DNA of 57,211 nucleotides from Microbacteriaceae bacterium (lineage in GTDB: Bacteria; Actinomycetota; Actinomycetes; Actinomycetales; Microbacteriaceae): NCBI GenBank assembly GCA_004297935.1, contig SCRE01000013.1:1-57211 (forward strand), given 5' to 3'. Below are positions 8,203 to 16,252 of this stretch, piece after piece (the stretch's first letter is position 1; each line of letters starts with the position of its first letter). Position numbers and translations under genes: made by a program. The notes under the pieces are model-generated. The model ran no database searches. It was not told the DNA's origin and saw only the letters and a list, made by a program, of their open reading frames with translations.

Positions 8203-8900
8203 CGACCACGCCGAAGGCAGCACGCCCAACACCACGTCCGACCCCGCAGATCACCTCGCCGATCGCGGATTTCGTCGACAGGCTCGCGCGCGTTCCCGCG
8301 GGACCGGCGAGCGTCAACATGTTCGCAGGCACCGGCGACAGTGCGCTGCGCAGACACAATCTGGAGCTATACCTGCAGGCGATGCTCGACCGTGCACCAC
8401 GTGTGCTGCTCGTCGGAGAGGCACCCGGCTACCGAGGCATGCGCATCACCGGCGTGCCGTTCACCAATCGCACCCTCCTCGGCAGCAATTCAGCATGCTT
8501 CGGCCTGTTCGGCTCGGAGAACGGCTATGAGATCCCCGCCGATCTTCCGCACGCATCGGCGGAGCCGACCGCCACAGTGATGTGGAAGGTGCTGACAGAC
8601 CTCGACTTCCTTCCCCTGCTTTGGAGCGCGTACCCGCTGCACCCGCATCGACCCGGAAACCTGCAGAGCAACCGCACGCCGTCCACAGCAGAGGTCGCAC
8701 TCGGCCTGCCGATCTGGCGTGACCTTCGGAAGCTCTTCTCGATCGAGACGACCGTCGCCGTCGGCAACGTCGGCTACCGCAGCATCACACAGGCGGGGGA
8801 GTCCGTAACGCGAGTGCGGCATCCCGCCCACGGCGGCAAGGTCGAGTTCGCCAACGGTCTGCGTGCGATGCTCGATCAGGACTCCACGACCGGCCGATGA
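8199..8900 (+). CDS. Uracil-DNA glycosylase-superfamily protein
   Basis: 233 aa. The UDG superfamily motif A is seen as VLLVGEAPGYRG (about residues 69-80) and motif B as RHPAHGGK near the C-terminus. Members excise uracil or related bases from DNA to start base excision repair. The four iron-sulphur cysteines of family 4/5 enzymes are absent, so this is a cluster-free actinobacterial branch of unproven specificity. I chose GTG at 8199 because GGGGGAG (8190-8196) precedes it and the leader ORF ends on it. The stop overlaps the cofC start (ATGA). The promoter looks PafBC-dependent, matching a repair role. Superfamily is confident; the exact substrate is not. Confidence 0.82.
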   Translation: MTTTPKAARPTPRPTPQITSPIADFVDRLARVPAGPASVNMFAGTGDSALRRHNLELYLQAMLDRAPRVLLVGEAPGYRGMRITGVPFTNRTLLGSNSACFGLFGSENGYEIPADLPHASAEPTATVMWKVLTDLDFLPLLWSAYPLHPHRPGNLQSNRTPSTAEVALGLPIWRDLRKLFSIETTVAVGNVGYRSITQAGESVTRVRHPAHGGKVEFANGLRAMLDQDSTTGR

Positions 8901-9610
8901 ACGTCTTACCCCGATGGTCGATCGTCATCCCGTTCAAGGGCGCACCGCACGCCAAGACTCGACTCGCAGAGAACTTCGACAGCAGCACGCGGGCCGCATT
9001 GGCGTTTGCGCTTCTCACCGACACCGTGCTCGCTGTGCGCGCGGTCCCCTCTGTCGTGCGCGTTGTACTGGTGTCGAACGAGCCGGAGCTGCTGACGACG
9101 ATCCTGGACGAACCATCCGCAGCACCGAGGATGGGCGGCAGGCCTGCCGGCGCCGAGTTGACCATCGTCGCGGACCCGGCGGACTCGGGCGATGGGCTCA
9201 ACGCCGCAGTCTCACACGGTATCCGCCACGCGAGAAAACTGGACGACCGCGCATTCACCGCAGCGCTGGTCGGAGATGTCGCCGCTCTGCGTCCCGACGA
9301 TCTCGCGTATGCCCTCGACGAAGCGGTCGCACGCTTCCGCGCGGGTTCCGCGCTCGCCATGGTTGCCGACCGCGACGGCACGGGAACGACCATGATCACT
9401 GCAGCCCCCGGCGCGCGCATCGAGCCGCGCTTCGGCCTGGGCTCGTCCGCAGCACACCAGGCCGCGGGCCACGTGCTCCTTCCTGTGCCCGGTGAATCCT
9501 CATTGCGGCTCGACATCGACTCCGCCGAAGACCTGCGACGCGCTATTTCGCTCGACCCCGGGCTCGGAGCCGCGACGCGTCGCGTGGTTGCTCGCGGGCC
9601 CAACGGCTGA
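8897..9610 (+). CDS. cofC: 2-phospho-L-lactate guanylyltransferase CofC (FbiD)
   Basis: A 237-aa nucleotidyltransferase of coenzyme F420 biosynthesis. It activates 2-phospholactate or phosphoenolpyruvate with GTP to give the donor used by CofD/FbiA. The N-terminal WSIVIPFKGAPHAKTRL matches the family's PVKxxxxAKxRL signature, and the GDG/GDVAAL segments fit the nucleotide-binding core. It overlaps the upstream glycosylase gene by four bases, so it may be co-transcribed with it. The next gene, convergent, is cofD, which supports the assignment. FbiB and FbiC are not in the window. Confidence 0.88.
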   Translation: MNVLPRWSIVIPFKGAPHAKTRLAENFDSSTRAALAFALLTDTVLAVRAVPSVVRVVLVSNEPELLTTILDEPSAAPRMGGRPAGAELTIVADPADSGDGLNAAVSHGIRHARKLDDRAFTAALVGDVAALRPDDLAYALDEAVARFRAGSALAMVADRDGTGTTMITAAPGARIEPRFGLGSSAAHQAAGHVLLPVPGESSLRLDIDSAEDLRRAISLDPGLGAATRRVVARGPNG

Positions 9611-9664
9611 GCCGGCCCCGCTCAGAGCGCCCCTGTTCAGAGCACTGTAAGACGATGATGCCGT

Positions 9665-10711
9665 TCAGTCGACGAAGCCGGCCAGCGCGAGTGCCCCCGC
9701 GGCGATCGCAGCCGATGTCGCGGTGTCGCGCATCCACAGAGGAACCGCCGCCACGTGAAGCCCGACAGCTTCAAGCGCCGGCGCCGCTGCGGCATCCACG
9801 TCGTCGATGAGCCAGCCGTCGAGTGCGCCACCGGCGCTGCGGCTGCCATAGTGCAAGCCGACGGCCGCCGCGCTCGTCTCGACTCCGATTACCTCCAGGC
9901 ACTGGTCGGCCATGCCCCGCACAGCGCTTCCACCGATGATCGGCGAGACGCCGACCACACGGGCCCGCGTCGTCCGCAGCGCGTCGCGCACCCGCGGAAC
10001 ATTCAGGATGCAGCCGACCGACACGACGGGATTCGAGGGTGGAAGGATGACGACGTCAGCCGTGACAATGGCATCCAGCACACCCGGGGCGGGCTGCGCC
10101 TCGGCGAGTCCGACCTGCACGAACTCGGTCGCGCGCACACGGGCCCCATAACGAACCCACCACTCCTCGAAATGGATCAACTCGCCGGCAGCGTGATCAT
10201 CGGCCGCTTCGGCGAGACGCACGTTGGTCTCGATCGGCTGATCGCTCATCGGCAGCAGCCCGACACCCGGCCTCCAGCGCCGCGCAAGGAATTCGGTAGC
10301 CTCGCTGAGCGTGCGGCCGGAGCGCAACAGGTCGGTCCGCACGATGTGCGTCGCGAGATCGAGGTCGCCGAGGGTGAACCAATCCCAGCCGCGGCCGTAT
10401 GCTGCAATCTCCGCTGAGGTGCGCCGCGACTCGCCGGGGCGACCCCAGCCCTGATCCTCCGCGATCCCACCGCCGAGCGTGTACATCATCGTGTCGAGAT
10501 CGGGGCAAACCCGAAGCCCGTTGAGCCACATGTCATCGCCCGTGTTCACGACCACGTCGACGTGCACGGATGACCCGCCGTCGCCGTTCGCAGGATAGCG
10601 GGCGGCCAGGTGCGCAAGGAGCCCGCGGGTGAAGCGTGCACCGCCGACACCGCCCGACAGCACCACGATGCGTTCAAGCTCGGACGAGTCTGCGGGGTTC
10701 GACTGAATCAT
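9665..10711 (-). CDS. cofD: 2-phospho-L-lactate transferase CofD (FbiA)
   Basis: 348 aa. It transfers the phospholactyl or phosphoenolpyruvyl group from the CofC product onto the deazaflavin Fo, giving (dehydro-)F420-0. The N-terminal RIVVLSGGVGGARFTRGL is the family's nucleotide-binding signature; GDD (in VNTGDDMWLNGL) and a mid-protein PPSNPVVSVG stretch fit the active site. I start it at ATG 10711 (MIQSNPADSS); the frame extends 102 codons further but that part overlaps the divergent small gene. It converges with cofC across a 54-base gap. Confidence 0.93.
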   Translation of the reverse strand: MIQSNPADSSELERIVVLSGGVGGARFTRGLLAHLAARYPANGDGGSSVHVDVVVNTGDDMWLNGLRVCPDLDTMMYTLGGGIAEDQGWGRPGESRRTSAEIAAYGRGWDWFTLGDLDLATHIVRTDLLRSGRTLSEATEFLARRWRPGVGLLPMSDQPIETNVRLAEAADDHAAGELIHFEEWWVRYGARVRATEFVQVGLAEAQPAPGVLDAIVTADVVILPPSNPVVSVGCILNVPRVRDALRTTRARVVGVSPIIGGSAVRGMADQCLEVIGVETSAAAVGLHYGSRSAGGALDGWLIDDVDAAAAPALEAVGLHVAAVPLWMRDTATSAAIAAGALALAGFVD

Positions 10712-10747
10712 GGTCCTAGTCAATCGTGTTTCCCAACCGCGCACCGT

Positions 10748-10777
10748 ATTGTTGGTGGCGATATTGTTGGTGGCGAT
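10748..10777. repeat. Perfect 15-bp tandem duplication at a gene start
   Basis: ATTGTTGGTGGCGAT occurs at 10748-10762 and again at 10763-10777. The second copy contains the first two bases of the ATG at 10776 and the GGTGG just before it, so the duplication sits on the translation initiation region of the small divergent gene. Confidence 0.85.
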
Positions 10778-11138
10778 GCTGACGCGACGAGACGCAGCCC
10801 AACGGCTGGATATTTCCCTGGAGATGGCTCGCCGCCACGGAATTCCGCCGCGGTTGACCGAGGCCGACCTCGACGAGTTGGAGGCGCATCCGCCCGACTG
10901 GTTGCTGCAATCGCGCGCGAATCGCACCGGCAGACGCCCCGTCTGGGTGCAGCTCAGCTGTGACGTCTGCGGCTTCAGTGAGGCCGCCCGCCCGAAGAAG
11001 TGGTGGCCGACCTTCACCTATCTCACCTGCGAGCACCACCTGATCGGCGACCTTCCGAATGCCCCGGCCGGCACTCACCGCAGCGAATACGCCGGCATCG
11101 GATCACGTTTCGTCGGTATCGTTGATGAGCACGCCTGA
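10776..11138 (+). CDS. Small HTH and zinc-ligand protein of unknown function
   Basis: 120 aa. Residues 1-35 (LTRRDAAQRLDISLEMARRHG) read like the helix-turn-helix of excisionase/MerR-type proteins. The second half has CDVC and a CEHH cluster about 30 residues later, a plausible zinc site. I have seen uncharacterised actinobacterial proteins of this type next to F420 genes but know no function. The start is uncertain: an ATG at 10710 is in frame but overlaps the cofD start and adds an unrelated hydrophobic stretch made by the 15-bp repeat; ATG 10776 gives the compact protein. It is divergent from cofD, so a link to cofD control is possible but unproven. Confidence 0.68.
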   Translation: MLTRRDAAQRLDISLEMARRHGIPPRLTEADLDELEAHPPDWLLQSRANRTGRRPVWVQLSCDVCGFSEAARPKKWWPTFTYLTCEHHLIGDLPNAPAGTHRSEYAGIGSRFVGIVDEHA

Positions 11139-11193
11139 GCCGGTGCGACTCGTCATCGACCTCAAGGTGCGGGCGTGCTCCCTGCCGTGGGCG

Positions 11194-12594
11194 TCAGCTT
11201 CGGCCACTGATGAGGGTTGCGAGGCGAGCCGCAGGATGGGTCGTTGCCTTTCCTGTGGCATATTCCCGCCGGTCCGCGAAGCGATAGGCGGCGTAGAGGG
11301 TCGCGGCCCCAATCCAACGGAGCGGCTCGAACTCCCAGTTCCGAGAGCGGTGCCCGACCCAGGGCAGGCGGGTGAGCGGTGTGTGCTCCCCGATAATCAG
11401 GTCGCGCACGGTGCGCGCCGCCAAGTTGGTGCCGGTGAGCCCGTGACCGACATAGCCACCGGCGAAGACGACGCCGGTCGCGGAGTCGTAGGTGACACCC
11501 GCGGTCCAGTCACGGGGCACACCCAGCACACCCGACCAGGTGTGCTGCAGCCTTGTATCGGCTAGTCCGGGGAAAAGCTCACGGAGACGCAACGCGAGTT
11601 GTCCGACTGCTTTCTGCGCGGTCCGACCGTCGCGGTCGAAGCTCGATCCGAAGTTGTAGGGAACGCCCCGGCCGCCGATCGCGATCCGCCCATCGGCGGT
11701 GCGCTGAAGGTAGGAGAAGTTGTGAGCCAGGTCTCCAAGAAGCTCGCCTCCACGCCAGCCGACCGACTCGAAGTCGGAGTCGGCGAGCGGCTCGGTCACG
11801 ACCATGCTGCTGTTCATCGGCAACAGTCGTCGACGCTGCCCGGCAAGTCCGCCGGTGTACCCTTCCAGGGCCTGGACGATGTATTTCGCACGGATGTCGC
11901 CACGGGCGGTCCGCACGACGTGTGGGCCGATCGACGTCGCAGCGGTGTCCTCATGGATCGTCACCCCGGAGTCTGCGACAACCTTCGCGAGGCCGAAGGT
12001 GAGGCGGGCCGGATGCACCCGCGCGCAGTGCGGTGTCCAGTAGCCGCCAAGCGCGCCCGCCACGTTGACCCGCTCCGCGAATTCGGCGGGACCGAGCTCA
12101 ACCAGATGATCGCCAGCCCAGCCCTCCTGACGCAGGTTCGCAAGAGAGGAACGCATCCGGGCCAGTTGCGCGTTGTTCGTGGCGACATGCAACAGCCCGT
12201 CGTGGACGATGTCGTCGCCGAACCCCTCGGCCTTCGCGACATTCACCGACTCCTCGACGGCGCCGAACATCTCCCGCTGCAGCGCGATCGCCGCGGGCGC
12301 TCCCGCCACCCGGGCGTAATGCTGGAAAAGGCCGGCCGGTTTGGCACTCATCCAGCCGCCATTGCGACCGGAGGCACCGAACCCGGCAAAGTCCTTCTCG
12401 ACGATCACGATCTCGAGATCGGGACGCGCGCGATTCAGGTAGTACGCGGTCCACAGCCCGGTGAGCCCGGCCCCGACGATCGCAACATCCGCCTCCCGGG
12501 ATCCGGGGAGCGGAGGCCGCCTCTTCGGCCGGCCCTCGCTGGCCACCCAGTATGACACGTCTCCGTTGCGGACGCCCGCACCCGGTGTTGCCAT
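11194..12594 (-). CDS. FAD-dependent amine/amino-acid oxidase (DAO family)
   Basis: 466 aa. The Rossmann FAD site is VAIVGAGLTGLWTAYYL at about residues 37-53, followed by SGRNGGWMS, the signature of the PuuB/DadA-like D-amino-acid-oxidase superfamily in which a primary or secondary amine is oxidised with FAD. The C-terminal GYVGHGLTGTNLAART closes the FAD domain. It follows the NCS1 permease gene on the same strand (gap about 100 bases), with the PucR-type regulator divergent, so the three probably handle one nitrogenous substrate: import, then oxidation. gamma-Glutamylputrescine oxidase-like activity is the nearest known one, but a cyclic substrate is equally possible given the permease. 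Confidence 0.85.
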   Translation of the reverse strand: MATPGAGVRNGDVSYWVASEGRPKRRPPLPGSREADVAIVGAGLTGLWTAYYLNRARPDLEIVIVEKDFAGFGASGRNGGWMSAKPAGLFQHYARVAGAPAAIALQREMFGAVEESVNVAKAEGFGDDIVHDGLLHVATNNAQLARMRSSLANLRQEGWAGDHLVELGPAEFAERVNVAGALGGYWTPHCARVHPARLTFGLAKVVADSGVTIHEDTAATSIGPHVVRTARGDIRAKYIVQALEGYTGGLAGQRRRLLPMNSSMVVTEPLADSDFESVGWRGGELLGDLAHNFSYLQRTADGRIAIGGRGVPYNFGSSFDRDGRTAQKAVGQLALRLRELFPGLADTRLQHTWSGVLGVPRDWTAGVTYDSATGVVFAGGYVGHGLTGTNLAARTVRDLIIGEHTPLTRLPWVGHRSRNWEFEPLRWIGAATLYAAYRFADRREYATGKATTHPAARLATLISGRS

Positions 12595-12694
12595 CAGCCC
12601 CTGCCCTCACTTATCGATGCGCGGAACGAATCGCCGAATGGCCCGGATGAAGCGCGGACAGCGGTGTCAGCAGACATGTCTCTGCCTAATCTCC

Positions 12695-14203
12695 CTACTC
12701 GATCGGACGCGCGACGGCGTCGATGTCCTTGTCGGCCGAAGCAATCGTCACAAGCTCGGCGTCGAGATCGAGCTTGCGGCAGAACAACCAGTAGAGAGCG
12801 CCGCCCACCGGGATCCCGACGAAGAAGGCAATATCCACGCCGCCGAGGGCCACCGCGATCGGACCCTCGTATAGCCCCGCGATATACATGAACGGGATCA
12901 TGGCGGCAACTGCCGCGACGTACGCGAGGATCCCGCGCCAACTCCACAAGCCGTACATGCCGTCGCGGCGGAACATCTCTCTCACCGAGTAGTGTCCGCG
13001 GCGCACGAAGAAGAAATCGGTGAGGTTCACGGCAGTCCACGGACCCATCAGGTACGCGAGGACGATCAGCACGGTGTACAGGTTGTTGTTGAGGAAGTCC
13101 GTTGGCACGAGCGCTGCGGCCACGGCACCGGTCAGTCCTACGATGAGGATCGTGATCACCCGGATCCGGCGCGTCGGGCGCACCGGGCGGATGCTGTCGA
13201 CCGCGGTGATGAGCGTGAGCGAGCCGCCGTAGACGCACATCGCCATGAGTCCGATCAGGCCGAGACCGCCGGCGATGAGGACGAGCTCACCGAGGCCGGG
13301 GAACACGAGCTTGCCCGTCTCCACCAGGCTCACGGCGAAGCCTGTCGCGTCGCCGTCGAGGCGATCCGACAGTCCTGGCGAAGACTCCAGCAGCGACGGC
13401 ATCAGTGACGCGGCTATGGCACCGATGGCCATGAAGGAGAAAAGCCCGAGGAAAAGCCCTCCCGAGGTGATGGCGACGATCGTGCCCCGCTTGGTGTCGA
13501 CCGGCATGTAGCGTGAGTAGTCCGACACGAAGAACGCCCAGGTCAGCTGGTACGCCGCGGCAGCGATCACGACGGCGAGGAACGGTCCCACCTGGAAGGT
13601 GCCCGCGAGGTTGAAGAACTCGGCCGGTATCTGCCCCGTGACGCCCAGGCCGACCACGTAGATGAGGATCACGGCCACGAGCGCGTAGCTGATGTAACGT
13701 TGCGCTGCGTGCAACCAGTGGTAGCCGAAGATCGCGAGAACGAGAGCCACGAGGCAGACCACGATCGCCCACGTCGACGCGCTGCCCCAACCCAATCCCT
13801 CGGCTGTCACGCCGATCAGGTTGCCGCCGAGCACGACGTAGCCCCAGTAGACGACGATCGCCATCGCCCAGATGAACAGGGCACCGTAGCGTCCGAACTG
13901 CGGGCGGGACTGGATCATCTGCGGGAGCCCGAGGTGCGGCCCCTGCGTCGCGTGCGCCGACACCGGGATGGTGCCGAGGATCGTGCCGAGCGCGAGTGCA
14001 ATGAGCGTCCAGGCGAGGTTGAGCCCGAGCCAGATGCCGATTGCGCCGGTTGCGATGGTGAGCAGCTGTGCGCTTCCGGCGAACCAGACAGTCGATTGGT
14101 CGAAAAGGCGGCCACGGCGTTCGCTCTGGGGCACATAGTCGATGGACCGGGTTTCAACGCCGGCGAGGACGCCTGCCTGCGGGTGTGTGTCGATCGTGCT
14201 CAC
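12695..14203 (-). CDS. NCS1-family nucleobase/hydantoin-type permease
   Basis: 502 aa with about 12 predicted membrane segments. NCS1 carriers import purines, pyrimidines, allantoin, hydantoins or thiamine with Na+ or H+. Hallmarks are the TM1 region WFAGSAQLLTIATGAIG, the QSRPQFGRYG loop and the paired GLY-rich helices. The start is GTG at 14203, because a near-perfect AAGGAGGTG (14219-14211) lies seven bases upstream; an ATG 32 codons earlier has no such site. The gene is divergent from the pucR-like regulator and upstream of the FAD oxidase. Family is secure; substrate is unknown. Confidence 0.9.
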   Translation of the reverse strand: MSTIDTHPQAGVLAGVETRSIDYVPQSERRGRLFDQSTVWFAGSAQLLTIATGAIGIWLGLNLAWTLIALALGTILGTIPVSAHATQGPHLGLPQMIQSRPQFGRYGALFIWAMAIVVYWGYVVLGGNLIGVTAEGLGWGSASTWAIVVCLVALVLAIFGYHWLHAAQRYISYALVAVILIYVVGLGVTGQIPAEFFNLAGTFQVGPFLAVVIAAAAYQLTWAFFVSDYSRYMPVDTKRGTIVAITSGGLFLGLFSFMAIGAIAASLMPSLLESSPGLSDRLDGDATGFAVSLVETGKLVFPGLGELVLIAGGLGLIGLMAMCVYGGSLTLITAVDSIRPVRPTRRIRVITILIVGLTGAVAAALVPTDFLNNNLYTVLIVLAYLMGPWTAVNLTDFFFVRRGHYSVREMFRRDGMYGLWSWRGILAYVAAVAAMIPFMYIAGLYEGPIAVALGGVDIAFFVGIPVGGALYWLFCRKLDLDAELVTIASADKDIDAVARPIE

Positions 14204-14210
14204 GGGTTTG

Positions 14211-14219
14211 CACCTCCTT
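14211..14219 (-). promoter_or_regulatory. Strong ribosome binding site of the NCS1 permease
   Basis: AAGGAGGTG on the minus strand with a seven-base spacer to the GTG at 14203. It decides the start of the permease gene. Confidence 0.85.
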
Positions 14220-14284
14220 GTGTAAACCGAGTCCGGCGGACTCTCTAAGAGCCCAGTGTCGGCAGGCTCCACGAGAAAGGGAAT

Positions 14285-14298
14285 TGGACGATCGTCCA
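14285..14298. promoter_or_regulatory. Candidate operator palindrome 1 in the pucR/permease gap
   Basis: TGGACGATCGTCCA is a perfect 14-bp palindrome, 82 bases upstream of the permease start. It shares the outer TGGA..TCCA with the second palindrome at 14395-14407, which suggests that both are bound by the same protein, most simply the adjacent PucR-type regulator. Confidence 0.5.
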
Positions 14299-14394
14299 TT
14301 TATGGTGCCCACGTGTTACTTCCGTACATCAGAAATTGATCGACCAATGCCAATACGACGCCCTGTGGCAAGGCTGACCGGTTTGTAGCGGGAC

Positions 14395-14407
14395 TTGGAT
14401 CATCCAA
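14395..14407. promoter_or_regulatory. Candidate operator palindrome 2 in the pucR/permease gap
   Basis: TTGGAT-C-ATCCAA is a perfect inverted repeat around one central base, 28 bases upstream of the -10 of the regulator gene. Its half-site resembles that of the palindrome at 14285-14298. Confidence 0.5.
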
Positions 14408-14435
14408 CAGTCTGATCGGCTGAGAGGCCTCATAC

Positions 14436-14441
14436 TATGAT
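14436..14441 (+). promoter_or_regulatory. -10 element (TATGAT) of the PucR-type gene
   Basis: TATGAT followed by seven bases and the ATG at 14449, predicting a leaderless transcript. It argues against the upstream ATG at 14437, which lies inside the -10. Confidence 0.6.
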
Positions 14442-14448
14442 TCAGGTC

Positions 14449-15891
14449 ATGGCCGCACCGACGCAGACGCTGACGGTAAGAGACATCGTGTCCACGGCGA
14501 GCTTGGACATCCAGGTACTCGCCGGCGAATCCGGCATCGCCCGCGAATTGCTCTGGGCCCATAGCTGCGAGATGAAGAACCCCGAGCAATGGCTCAGCCC
14601 GCACGAACTCCTCATGACGGTGGGGCTCTGCGTCCCCGTGGCGCCCGCAGCTCAGGTCTCCTTTCTGAAACGCCTCGATAACGCGAGCCTTGCCGGCCTG
14701 ATGATCGGCGACCACGAAGAGACGGCACCCCCGATCTCTGATGAAATGCTCCGAGAGGCGGACCGCCGTGGCTTCCCAGTCCTGCTCGCGGGCGCGCAGA
14801 CACCCTACGCCGTGGTCGCGCGACATGTCGCGGCGGCGAACACCTCCTCGCAAACCCTCCAAGTACTCAAGCTGAGCAAGCTCTACCACCTCGCCGCGAA
14901 CGCCGACGACGACAGTGAGGGGCTCATCCACGATCTCGTGGCGCTGCTCGGAATCGGCATCCGGGTGGAGGATCGCATCACCGGATTGCCCGTTCTCGCC
15001 GCAGAGGTCGGCGGCAAGAACGGCGAGCTGGTAAGTCGCGATTACACGCTGCGCGGCACTCACGCAGCGAACCTCATCATCGACGAATTCCCGGGTGAGG
15101 AACTGGACAGTTTCCTGCTGGTGCACCTGATGAAAGTGCTCGAAGTGACGATCGAGCACATCCTCAACGCCGCGGACCGCCGGGCTGAGGTCGCCGCGCG
15201 CGCCATGCTGTCTCTTCTCAACGGTGCCCAGCCGCCCGAACTCGATGAGTTGCTCGCCCCGCACCACGTATCTGCCGGGTTTCAGGTCGCCGCGTTCGCC
15301 GTCGAGGAGGGCGATCGCGTCGCCCGTGCTGTCGCGCTACGTGAGCTCCCGGTCGTCGTGGGCGCCGGCCGCACGAGCGGCCTTGCCCTCATGCCGACCG
15401 ACCTTGTGCCGGAGATCCGAAAACTCGCACAGGACGGCGCAGTACGGTTTGGAGTCTCCTCAGCGTTCAGCGACTTTCACGACGTCCGCGTCGCCGCAGA
15501 GGAAGCCACGAAAGTGCTTGCCGCAGCCCAGTACAACGACCGTGTCTGGACCGAGTTCGAGGGCACGACCATCTCTGTGCTCGCGAAGTCAAACCAGGAA
15601 TCCGCCGAAATCATCGCCGGGGTGCTCGGCTCGCTGGCCGAAGACACCAGCGAGGCGAGGCGCCTCCGCGAAACCCTCTTCGCCTTCCTGCGCAACGATC
15701 GAAGATGGAACGACACCGCCGACGAACTGGGCATCCACCGACAAACCCTCTCCTACAGGCTGAACCGCATCAAGGAGGCGACCGGCTCGACCGTCACAAA
15801 GACATCCGATCTTTCAGCGTTCTGGATTGCCTACCAGGCGTGGGAAGTCATACACCGGTCGGCGGATGCGGAGCACACGCTCGCCCGATGA
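14449..15891 (+). CDS. PucR-family transcriptional regulator
   Basis: 480 aa. The N-terminal PucR sensor domain (TLTVRDIVSTASLDIQVLAG; then ELLWAHSCEMKNPEQWL) is followed by a CdaR-like middle and a C-terminal HTH_30 helix-turn-helix (ADELGIHRQTLSYRLNRI, about residues 425-445). In Bacillus, PucR controls purine catabolism; family members commonly activate a divergent permease/oxidase operon when a nitrogenous substrate is present. It is divergent from the NCS1 permease and FAD oxidase genes, and two related palindromes lie between. Start at 14449 is chosen for its leaderless -10 spacing; 14437 is in frame but would sit in the promoter. Confidence 0.9.
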   Translation: MAAPTQTLTVRDIVSTASLDIQVLAGESGIARELLWAHSCEMKNPEQWLSPHELLMTVGLCVPVAPAAQVSFLKRLDNASLAGLMIGDHEETAPPISDEMLREADRRGFPVLLAGAQTPYAVVARHVAAANTSSQTLQVLKLSKLYHLAANADDDSEGLIHDLVALLGIGIRVEDRITGLPVLAAEVGGKNGELVSRDYTLRGTHAANLIIDEFPGEELDSFLLVHLMKVLEVTIEHILNAADRRAEVAARAMLSLLNGAQPPELDELLAPHHVSAGFQVAAFAVEEGDRVARAVALRELPVVVGAGRTSGLALMPTDLVPEIRKLAQDGAVRFGVSSAFSDFHDVRVAAEEATKVLAAAQYNDRVWTEFEGTTISVLAKSNQESAEIIAGVLGSLAEDTSEARRLRETLFAFLRNDRRWNDTADELGIHRQTLSYRLNRIKEATGSTVTKTSDLSAFWIAYQAWEVIHRSADAEHTLAR

Positions 15892-15953
15892 TTCGCCCGC
15901 GAACCCGGGCAACCAGGCGCAACGGCCCGACTACAAGTACAAGCTAAGCGCTG

Positions 15954-15989
15954 AAAAATGGCCGGCAGACCGTCTCAACGACTCTGCCG
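15954..15989 (-). terminator. Intrinsic terminator downstream of tRNA-Leu
   Basis: Read on the minus strand, CGGCAGA (15989-15983) pairs with TCTGCCG (15969-15963) with extra GTC/GAC pairing inside, and is followed by a run of five T (15958-15954). It lies 47 bases after the 3' end of the tRNA. Its partial symmetry could also stop transcripts of the pucR-like gene from the other side. Confidence 0.65.
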
Positions 15990-16035
15990 ACCAATTCCCC
16001 GATAAGTCCCGCTCAATAAGCCGAACTGCTCTGCG

Positions 16036-16121
16036 TGCGCGAGGGGGGACTTGAACCCCCACGCCCTAATACGGGCACTAGCACCTCAAGCTAGCGCGTC
16101 TGCCTATTCCGCCACCCGCGC
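16036..16121 (-). tRNA. tRNA-Leu (anticodon GAG)
   Basis: 86 nt, class II with a long variable arm. The 7-bp acceptor stem GCGCGGG pairs with the 3' end (one G-U pair), and the discriminator base is A, as in tRNA-Leu. The anticodon stem CTAGC/GCTAG encloses the loop TTGAGGT, giving anticodon GAG, which reads CUC/CUU codons. The T arm is GGGGGTTCAAGTCCCCC. CCA is not encoded. Confidence 0.97.
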
Positions 16122-16239
16122 GCAGTTTCCACAGCCGACGCATCAGCTGCCGAGGTACGACCTTAGCACGAAAACACTCGTTGGTTTCATCGCTTGCGCT
16201 ACCGTTTTGATCCGGCTGGTGACCGGATTGCCGGGCCGG

Positions 16240-16245
16240 TAGCGT
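16240..16245 (+). promoter_or_regulatory. -10 element (TAGCGT) of the M20 peptidase gene
   Basis: TAGCGT, then seven bases, then ATG at 16253: the leaderless arrangement. It supports ATG 16253 over the in-frame GTG at 16244, which lies within the -10. Confidence 0.6.
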
Positions 16246-16252
16246 GGGCGTC

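Noticed and set aside
9601-9664. Tandem repeat or terminator between cofC and cofD
   Set aside because: CCCCGCTCAGAGCG and CCCCTGTTCAGAGCA are only loosely similar, and no stable hairpin with a T-tract was found.
14204-14299. N-terminal 32-residue extension of the NCS1 permease from ATG 14299
   Set aside because: No ribosome binding site at that ATG, while a near-perfect one precedes GTG 14203, and the extension includes an operator-like palindrome.
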